Assembly: GCA_025360395.1 (NCBI GenBank)
Contig: JANYCH010000256.1
Coordinates: 1-10,581 of the forward strand
Direction: 5' to 3'
Origin: Cytophagales bacterium
Lineage (GTDB): Bacteria > Bacteroidota > Bacteroidia > Cytophagales > UBA9547
Length of the DNA: 10,581 nucleotides
Below, piece after piece: positions 1-5,613 of this stretch. The notes beneath the pieces are model-generated. The model searched no databases. It was not told where the DNA came from and worked only from the letters and a program-made list of their open reading frames with translations. The position numbers and the translations under genes are program-made. Every line of letters starts with the position of its first letter. The stretch's first letter is position 1.

Positions 1-28
1 GAAAAAGACTTCCTGATGGATCTTTTTC
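1..28. terminator. possible bidirectional terminator hairpin at window edge
   Basis: GAAAAAGA (1-8) pairs with TCTTTTTC (21-28), and TCC (11-13) with GGA (18-20) around a TGAT loop, leaving a two-base bulge. An A-rich left arm and T-rich right arm is the shape of a weak two-way intrinsic terminator. The gene it would serve lies outside the window to the left, so this cannot be confirmed. Confidence 0.3.
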
Positions 29-54
29 TGATGTATTCCGAGATGATATAAAAT

Positions 55-92
55 ATGGCATCCAAAGTACACAGAAGTACTATGGATGCCAT
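55..92 (-). terminator. long hairpin downstream of ssrA, probable tmRNA terminator
   Basis: ATGGCATCCA (55-64) pairs with TGGATGCCAT (83-92). After one A-A mismatch, AGTAC (66-70) pairs with GTACT (77-81) around the loop ACAGAA. That is 15 base pairs out of 16 positions. Read on the minus strand it lies about 40 nt past the tmRNA 3' end and is followed by ATTTTATA, a short imperfect U tract. It is most likely the transcription stop of ssrA. A dispersed palindromic repeat is the alternative. Confidence 0.55.
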
Positions 93-129
93 GCTTCGAA
101 ATGCCACATAGAGACCTAAAATAAAAAAG

Positions 130-494
130 TGGAGCCGGAGAGATTCGAACTCTCGTCCAGACAAGATAACCAGTGTACCGTCTACATGTGTATTTGCCAA
201 TTGATTGTCAGGATTATCCAGGCAGGCAACATGCCGAAAACAAACCTTATTTACTTAATACTGCTTCTGTGCCAGTAACCACGCGCATCGCAGACCCCGA
301 TTTATGATGCCCCTTGATCCGCCCTACAGGGTATCGAACGGAGGGACAATGGCAATTGCTTTATCCTAGATTAAGCAGCCATGGCGTAAGAATCTTCGCC
401 AGGTATTGTTTGAATGATTCGATTAAGGGGATTTTCATTCAACACCCCACATGCAAGCCCACTATTACACAAGCTGTCAAAACCGGTCGGCCCC
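130..494 (-). ncRNA. ssrA: transfer-messenger RNA (tmRNA, ssrA)
   Basis: This RNA rescues ribosomes stalled on broken mRNAs and, with SmpB, adds a degradation tag to the unfinished protein. The tRNA-like ends are visible on the minus strand. The 5' GGGGCCG (494-488) pairs with the 3' CGGCTCC (137-131), including the G3-U wobble that alanyl-tRNA synthetase recognises; the discriminator A is at 130. A T arm GAGAG-TTCGAAT-CTCTC lies just before the 3' strand. CCA is not encoded. The tag reading frame (400-371) is GGC GAA GAT TCT TAC GCC ATG GCT GCT TAA, giving GEDSYAMAA with a Gly resume codon and the usual C-terminal Ala-Ala. It is the ordinary one-piece type, about 365 nt. GGGG and CCCC blocks upstream of the tag fit the first pseudoknot. 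Ends are set by acceptor-stem pairing and could be off by one or two bases. Confidence 0.96.
371..400 (-). other. tmRNA proteolysis-tag reading frame (GEDSYAMAA)
   Basis: Nine codons and a TAA stop within ssrA encode the tag. The first added residue is the alanine carried by the tmRNA itself, then GEDSYAMAA. The end AMAA keeps the terminal Ala-Ala needed by ClpXP-type proteases but has Met where ALAA is more common. From memory, tags of the GE-SYAMAA kind occur in Cytophaga relatives, which is one reason for the taxonomic placement. Confidence 0.9.
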
Positions 495-502
495 AAATTC
501 AA

Positions 503-510
503 TGAACATA
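503..510 (-). promoter_or_regulatory. candidate -7 box of the ssrA promoter
   Basis: On the minus strand TATGTTCA ends 8 nt before the tmRNA 5' end (494), the right distance for a Bacteroidota -7 element (TAnnTTTG). It matches TAnnTT but not the last two bases. No TTG-type -33 element is seen at normal spacing; that place is taken by the inverted repeat at 513-528. Weak. Confidence 0.25.
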
Positions 511-512
511 TA

Positions 513-528
513 CCAGGCATTTGCCTGG
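513..528. repeat. perfect inverted repeat between bamD and ssrA
   Basis: CCAGGC (513-518) and GCCTGG (523-528) form a GC-rich stem around ATTT; with the next A-T pair the arms are 7 bases each. It is 41 nt past the bamD stop and 18 nt before the tmRNA start, both on the minus strand. It may end bamD transcription, although no U tract follows, or it may be a protein-binding site in the ssrA promoter. Confidence 0.45.
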
Positions 529-568
529 ATTTAAAATACAATTACAGGAAAAATTAAGTTCAATGAGG

Positions 569-1375
569 CTATTTTTTAGCCAGCACTAAGTTTAATTTAT
601 CAAGTTTTTTGATTGTCAAAGTGTAAGTTTCTTCAGCCTTTATAAGGTATTTTCCTGAAGGGAATTCGTCTACAAAAGACTGGTAATAATCAATGGCCGC
701 CTGATAACGCTCTTTTTGCTTTTCCTCATAGCTATTTCGTGCAAAATGATATTTAGAATCCAAAATCATGTAAGCGATCTCTTCAGCATAATCTGACTTG
801 GGAAATTCTTTTCTGAAATTTGTTAATGCAATAACTGCCGCCTTGTAATGCCTTTGGCGGTAATAAGACTTAGAAAGGTAATAAGTTTTCTTTTCAAGCT
901 TTGCACTGATATTGTCCAGCATAAAGTTGCAATCTTCGAGATGCTGAGTTTTCGGGTAAGTATTTAAAAAATTTTGAATGCCTTTCGTAGCATCATATGC
1001 ATTCGTCTGGTCCAAAGAATATCTTGGGATATCTTCAAATAAAGACCTGGAGTTCATGTACATAGCATCTTCCCGATATTCACTTTTAGGGAAGGTTTCA
1101 GAAAACCTCCTGAAATATGCTGCTGCTAAAATGAGATTTCCCTGGTAGTACTGTGAATAAGCATAATAGTAATTGGCCTTTTCTGACTGCTCTGTTCCTT
1201 TTAAAAGTGGAATAATATCTTCAAACAAAGTACTTGCATGGTAGTAATCTTTCTTTTCAAAATATTTTACTGCTGCCTGGTATTTCTGTTCAGTAGTACC
1301 TCGTTTTTGAACACGGTTGAACTTGCTGCATGAAAACAAGGCAAGTATAAGAAGGAAAAAAAAGTACTTTTTCAT
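569..1375 (-). CDS. bamD: outer membrane protein assembly factor BamD (lipoprotein)
   Basis: BamD is the essential lipoprotein of the BAM complex; its TPR-like repeats sit on the inner face of the outer membrane and help BamA insert beta-barrel proteins. The 268-residue product begins with a lipoprotein signal (MKKYFFFLLILALFSC, lipidated Cys16), followed by about five TPR-like helical repeats at residues 30-58, 66-100, 122-147, 166-197 and 222-249. Repeats end in the typical FPKSEY/FPKSDY phrase. The length is normal for Bacteroidota BamD. An in-frame ATG lies 72 bases further upstream (1447), but starting there would bury the signal peptide and translate through the promoter box at 1389-1396, so 1375 is preferred. 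There is no Shine-Dalgarno; the start follows a run of A. The gene is divergent from the symporter gene and followed by ssrA rather than by rpoZ, its frequent partner in this phylum. Confidence 0.9.
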   Translation of the reverse strand: MKKYFFFLLILALFSCSKFNRVQKRGTTEQKYQAAVKYFEKKDYYHASTLFEDIIPLLKGTEQSEKANYYYAYSQYYQGNLILAAAYFRRFSETFPKSEYREDAMYMNSRSLFEDIPRYSLDQTNAYDATKGIQNFLNTYPKTQHLEDCNFMLDNISAKLEKKTYYLSKSYYRQRHYKAAVIALTNFRKEFPKSDYAEEIAYMILDSKYHFARNSYEEKQKERYQAAIDYYQSFVDEFPSGKYLIKAEETYTLTIKKLDKLNLVLAKK

Positions 1376-1388
1376 TTTTTTAGTGGCA

Positions 1389-1396
1389 CAAAGATA
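1389..1396 (-). promoter_or_regulatory. -7 promoter box for bamD
   Basis: On the minus strand TATCTTTG matches the Bacteroidota primary-sigma -7 consensus TAnnTTTG exactly. It lies 13 nt upstream of the bamD ATG (1375), giving a very short 5' leader of about 6-9 nt. No clear TTG -33 element is visible 19-21 nt upstream. The exact match and position support both the promoter and the chosen start codon. Confidence 0.45.
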
Positions 1397-1483
1397 ATTA
1401 AACTTATCAGGAATAATTACAGCTTTTAAGATATTACCTTTTGGCAATAAACTAAAATAAAGGTTATTATTACTTTTTAATAT

Positions 1484-2833
1484 ATGGAAAACAGGATCAG
1501 AATGCCACTTTTAAGTTGCTTTATAACGGGTTTGGCCCTGGCCTTATTTGTTGTATTGGGTACAGGTCCTTTGGTTATTAACATTGTTTCGTGGTTGTTT
1601 ATTGCATCTGTTTGCTGGTATGCTATCCAAAAAATGTCCCTGACAACCTGGATAGTTGCTTCAATGTTCATTGGAATAAAAATAGGTTATGACTTTCCTG
1701 AGTTCTCTGTCAATCTGAAGGTAGTAAGTCAAATATTCCTAAGGTTAATAAAAACAGTTATTGCGCCCTTGTTATTTGCAACCTTGGTAGTGGGCATTGC
1801 AGGGCATTCTGATTTGAAACAGGTAGGTAGGTTAGGTTGGAAATCACTTTTATATTTTGAAATAGTGACAACCTTAGCTTTGATTATTGGACTTCTCGCA
1901 ATAAACATTACCCAGGCAGGAACTGGATTGGATATTAGTTCTATTTCTGCCCATGAAACCTTACCAGATGTTCCCAAGCAAACTTTTAACGATGTTTTAC
2001 TACATATTTTTCCTGAAAATGTAGCAAAAGCCATTTACGAAGGACAAATCCTTCAAGTGGTCGTATTTTCTATTTTGTTTGGAATAGGGCTCGCTTTGCT
2101 GAATGAAAGACAAAAGCAGCCTATGCTTCATTTCTGCGAAAGCCTTTCTGAGGTAATGTTTAAATTCACTTCACTTGTAATGTATGTTGCCCCTTTTGGG
2201 GTTGGGGCTGCGATTTCTTTTACTGTTGGCAAAATGGGGTTGGGCATATTGGTCAACCTCTTCTATTTACTGGCTACTTTATATCTGGCGCTGGCTTTTT
2301 TTTTACTTTTTGTATTGGTTCCAATTGCCTTATATTTTCAGATACCCATTATCAGATTTTGGAAAGCAATTGCTGATTCTGTTGCACTTGCATTTGCCAC
2401 CACCAGTTCTGAATCAGCCATGCCAAAGGCGATGGAAGCCTTGGAAAAATTTGGCGTCCCCCGGAAAATAGTGTCATTTGTTTTGCCTTTAGGTTACAGC
2501 TTCAATCTGGACGGCACCACCCTTTATTTGTCGCTTGCTTCGGTATTTATTGCCCAGGCTGCAGGAATACATTTAAGCTGGTCTCAACAGATTATTATGG
2601 TCTTTACTTTAATGGTTACGAGTAAAGGAGTGGCAGGAGTTCCAAGGGCATCCCTTGTTATTTTGTTGGGTACAGCTTCATCTTTTGGCCTACCGGTTGA
2701 ACCGATTTTTCTTATTTTAGGGATAGATGAATTGATGGATATGGCCAGGACAAGTGTGAATGTAATTGGCAATTGTCTTGCCGCAGTAGTGATAGCAAAG
2801 ACTGAAAACGAATTTATTATAGCTAGTAGTTAA
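1484..2833 (+). CDS. sodium:dicarboxylate/amino-acid symporter (SDF family, DctA/GltP-like)
   Basis: This inner-membrane secondary transporter couples uptake of a dicarboxylate or acidic amino acid to Na+ or H+. The 449-residue length and the order of family motifs are complete: helical hairpin 1 SSESAMP (308-314), the TM7 sequence NLDGT (341-345; NMDGT in the archaeal GltPh), hairpin 2 SKGVAGVP (380-387), and TM8 D419-x2-R422-T423-x2-N426-x3-N430. In GltPh terms, D419 and R422 match the substrate ligands D394 and R397, while N430 replaces the Na+ ligand D405. Arg in TM8 favours acidic amino acid or dicarboxylate over neutral amino acid. The start is uncertain: the first ATG (1484) has no ribosome-binding site, whereas a second in-frame ATG at 1502 has AGGA about 6 nt before it and would give 443 residues. 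The gene stands alone, so the substrate cannot be fixed from context. Confidence 0.9.
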   Translation: MENRIRMPLLSCFITGLALALFVVLGTGPLVINIVSWLFIASVCWYAIQKMSLTTWIVASMFIGIKIGYDFPEFSVNLKVVSQIFLRLIKTVIAPLLFATLVVGIAGHSDLKQVGRLGWKSLLYFEIVTTLALIIGLLAINITQAGTGLDISSISAHETLPDVPKQTFNDVLLHIFPENVAKAIYEGQILQVVVFSILFGIGLALLNERQKQPMLHFCESLSEVMFKFTSLVMYVAPFGVGAAISFTVGKMGLGILVNLFYLLATLYLALAFFLLFVLVPIALYFQIPIIRFWKAIADSVALAFATTSSESAMPKAMEALEKFGVPRKIVSFVLPLGYSFNLDGTTLYLSLASVFIAQAAGIHLSWSQQIIMVFTLMVTSKGVAGVPRASLVILLGTASSFGLPVEPIFLILGIDELMDMARTSVNVIGNCLAAVVIAKTENEFIIASS

Positions 2834-2876
2834 ATTTTAAAGGTAAACACTTATTATTATATTCACACAAATTTTG

Positions 2877-2905
2877 TTTTTTTTTCCGTAACATTCAAAA
2901 TGTTA
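2877..2905 (+). promoter_or_regulatory. T9 run and AT-rich inverted repeat between symporter and OmpA operon
   Basis: A run of nine T (2877-2885) is followed by TAACATT (2889-2895), CAA, AATGTTA (2899-2905), a 7-bp inverted repeat. The T run, preceded by the small ACAAA/TTTGT pair (2867-2877), may end symporter transcription. The inverted repeat lies about 50 nt before the next start codon and may be an operator or leader hairpin. I see no convincing -33/-7 promoter here. Confidence 0.3.
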
Positions 2906-2955
2906 ATGTAATTTTAAGATTGCATCTAGTTCAGCATTTAAGAGGCAACCACTTA

Positions 2956-5607
2956 ATGAAAAAATTCTATTTTTATTTTGTTTTTATTTGTCTTTTCTCC
3001 CTTGATGCTATAAGCCAGCAAAGGGGAAACCGCAAATTGGAAAAAGAGGCAGCAGGTCTTATAACTGTTGAGGATTATATTTCTGCCTGCCCAATTGTAC
3101 ATTACTTAGATTCTATCAAATACAGCAGCAAAAATTTTGCTTACTACAATGGTCTGTGTGTATTTCATACAGAAAACAAGGCTGGCTCATTACCTTATTT
3201 TATTGAAGCAAGAAAAAATGGGGTAAACGCTCATGACCTACCTTTTTACCTTGGCCGTAGTTTTCATTTCAGTTTACAATTTGATTCTGCAACATTTTAT
3301 TATAAATATTACTTGAGTACATTAGATACTGTACACCATCATAAACATTTAATACCCAGGTTAAAAGATGTAAATCGGTATTTAGAGAATTGCGAAAATG
3401 GGAAAGTGCTGATAAAAGATTCACTGGAAGTTCGTATAGAACATTTATCTTCTGTTGTAAATAGTCCATATCCGGATTATTCCCCCGTTATTTCGGCTGA
3501 TGAAAGTGTATTGTTCTTTACTTCCAGAAGGCCAAACAGCACAGGAGGAGAAATAGCTGATGACAATAAATATTATGAAGACATTTATATGTCTTTGAAA
3601 GATTCTTCAGGAAACTGGCTGCCGCCGGTACAATTGGGAGACACTATAAACAGTCCTGGACATGATGCTTGCATAGGGCTGTCAGGCGATGGTCAGAAAC
3701 TTTATATTTACAGGGCCTGGAAACATGGTGATGCCAGTGGCGACCTATATGTTTCGAAACTCGATGGTAATAATTGGCGGAAGCCACAGAAACTTACCGG
3801 CGAAATCAATACTTCCAGCTGGGAAACGAGCATAAGCATATCTGCTGATGAAAAAGAAATTTATTTTGCCAGCGACAGAAAGGGTGGATATGGTAAAAAT
3901 GACCTTTATGTAATCAAAAAAAATGAAAAGGGTAAATACTCACATCCTCAAAATTTAGGCCCAACAATCAATACTCCTTATGACGATGATTCTCCTTTGA
4001 TACATACAGATGGGGAAACCTTGTTTTTCAGCTCAAAAGGGCATGATGGAATGGGAGGTTTTGATGTGTTTGTAAGTAACTATAATCCTAAAGACAGTGC
4101 CTGGACAAAACCTGTAAATATTGGCTATCCAATAAGTACTCCAGGTGACGATATATACTTTTCATATACAGCTGATGGATCAAAGGGGTATTTTTCTTCC
4201 TTCCGCGCAGATAGTTATGGTGAGAATGATCTTTATATTATTCATCGTCCTGAAGACTCTGCATCATTAGTAGTATTTAAAGGATACATTAAAGATAAAG
4301 AAACAGATAAGGCAATTGCTGCTACCATAACCCTCTCTAACCCCGAAACAGGTAAAATTGAAAATATTTTTAATTCAAATGCACTTTCTGGAAAATATGT
4401 TGTAGTTCTTGCATTTGGAAGAACATACCAGGTAACGATAGAATCAGAAGGTTATATGTACAAGTCTGAGACCTTGCATATACCAGATAAAAAGGCGAAT
4501 GTATTTCAATACGTAAGAAATTTCTTTCTTGACCTTATCAAAAAGCCATCGGATATGTTGGTAGTTTCTAAAAAAGATAGCCTTTCCTCAGATTCACTCT
4601 CTTTTGAACATAAAAAGTATCTTAAAAAGACCAGAAAAAAGACAATTCCTCAACTGGAGGGTGAAAAATATCATGTACATTCTATGGATTATAACAGGGC
4701 AACCTTTTCTAAAGAATTAATTAACGATCCTTCTAAAGAACTTTCTATTCTTGGAGAAGACACCTCCTTTGTAATCAGGAACTCCGTACTTTATAACAAG
4801 GCATATTTTTTAGCTGAATCAGACAATTTATTTACCATGAATATAAGCATGGACAAATTAGAGGCCGGTGCGCATTTTGTTTTGAGGAATATACATTTTG
4901 ATTTTGACAAAGCTACCCTTAGAAATTCTTCACAACAGGAGTTGGAAAGGCTATATGGTTTGCTGGTAAAAAATAGAAGCATAAGACTGGAAATAGCCGG
5001 ACATACTGATAACAAAGGTACTATTGAATATAACATTGAACTTTCTATGAATAGGGCTAAAGCAGTTGTTGAGTTTCTTGTACAGAAGGGAATAGAAACA
5101 AATAGGTTGCATGCCAATGGTTATGGAGAAACTGAGCCAATTACAACCAACACTTCAGCGATAGGAAGACAGTTTAACAGAAGAACTGAATTTGAAGTAA
5201 TGGACACAACTTTCCATTATTTGAGCCATCCAATCAGGTTAAAGCATACTGCCAATGAAGAAAATATCTGGAGAGAGTTGCCAATGAAACTCCATTTTCC
5301 CCTTAATGTGGGCAATAGCATTTATCCATTTTCCGACGAAAGATTAAATGACCTGATAGTTTTTATGAAAACTCATAAGGAAGTGAATATCGCTATAGTT
5401 TCAAGGGCAGATGAAACAGTTGAGAAAAAAGCCAATCAATTAATTTACCAAAGGTCTCAAACTGGGCGTAACTTATTGTTAAAGGGAGGAATTGAAGGAG
5501 AAAGGATTAGAATATTACCGCATTCAGAACTTCCTAAATATTTATTTCAACAGATAGTGCCAGGGGAAATAAGCAGCAGAAGGCTGGAATTTTATATAAT
5601 GAACTAA
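2956..5607 (+). CDS. OmpA family protein with TPR, PD40 propeller, CRD and tandem OmpA-like folds (PorE-like)
   Basis: This 883-residue envelope protein is predicted to bind peptidoglycan. A Sec signal (MKKFYFYFVFICLFSLDAIS, likely cut before QQ) lacks a convincing lipobox. It is followed by a TPR-like helical region (about 25-150), five PD40/WD40-like propeller motifs (about 172-193, 235-254, 289-319, 343-374, 397-429; repeated SADE...FFTSR / GGYGKNDLY pattern), a carboxypeptidase-regulatory-like beta domain (about 438-510), a linker, and an OmpA C-terminal domain (about 643-748). The OmpA domain has FDFDKATL, HTDNKG, N-x2-LS-x2-RA and GYGE-x-P, the peptidoglycan-binding signature. Residues 778-882 look like a second, degenerate OmpA fold. 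The order TPR-propeller-CRD-OmpA is that of PorE, a type IX secretion component, but no other secretion gene is nearby, so this may be a paralogue with another job. ATG 2956 is chosen because upstream in-frame codons lack an ATG and the signal peptide starts there; AGAGG precedes it by 10 nt. The next gene follows after 6 nt. Confidence 0.88.
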   Translation: MKKFYFYFVFICLFSLDAISQQRGNRKLEKEAAGLITVEDYISACPIVHYLDSIKYSSKNFAYYNGLCVFHTENKAGSLPYFIEARKNGVNAHDLPFYLGRSFHFSLQFDSATFYYKYYLSTLDTVHHHKHLIPRLKDVNRYLENCENGKVLIKDSLEVRIEHLSSVVNSPYPDYSPVISADESVLFFTSRRPNSTGGEIADDNKYYEDIYMSLKDSSGNWLPPVQLGDTINSPGHDACIGLSGDGQKLYIYRAWKHGDASGDLYVSKLDGNNWRKPQKLTGEINTSSWETSISISADEKEIYFASDRKGGYGKNDLYVIKKNEKGKYSHPQNLGPTINTPYDDDSPLIHTDGETLFFSSKGHDGMGGFDVFVSNYNPKDSAWTKPVNIGYPISTPGDDIYFSYTADGSKGYFSSFRADSYGENDLYIIHRPEDSASLVVFKGYIKDKETDKAIAATITLSNPETGKIENIFNSNALSGKYVVVLAFGRTYQVTIESEGYMYKSETLHIPDKKANVFQYVRNFFLDLIKKPSDMLVVSKKDSLSSDSLSFEHKKYLKKTRKKTIPQLEGEKYHVHSMDYNRATFSKELINDPSKELSILGEDTSFVIRNSVLYNKAYFLAESDNLFTMNISMDKLEAGAHFVLRNIHFDFDKATLRNSSQQELERLYGLLVKNRSIRLEIAGHTDNKGTIEYNIELSMNRAKAVVEFLVQKGIETNRLHANGYGETEPITTNTSAIGRQFNRRTEFEVMDTTFHYLSHPIRLKHTANEENIWRELPMKLHFPLNVGNSIYPFSDERLNDLIVFMKTHKEVNIAIVSRADETVEKKANQLIYQRSQTGRNLLLKGGIEGERIRILPHSELPKYLFQQIVPGEISSRRLEFYIMN

Positions 5608-5613
5608 GAAAGC

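Noticed and set aside
314..505. Plus-strand open frame of 63 codons
   Set aside because: It lies inside the tmRNA gene on the opposite strand and has no protein-like features.
1376..1447. 24-residue N-terminal extension of BamD from the ATG at 1447
   Set aside because: It would place the lipoprotein signal inside the protein and cover the exact TAnnTTTG promoter box.
2920..2955. 12-codon upstream extension of the OmpA-family gene from TTG
   Set aside because: The signal peptide starts cleanly at ATG 2956, and the extension is not signal-like.
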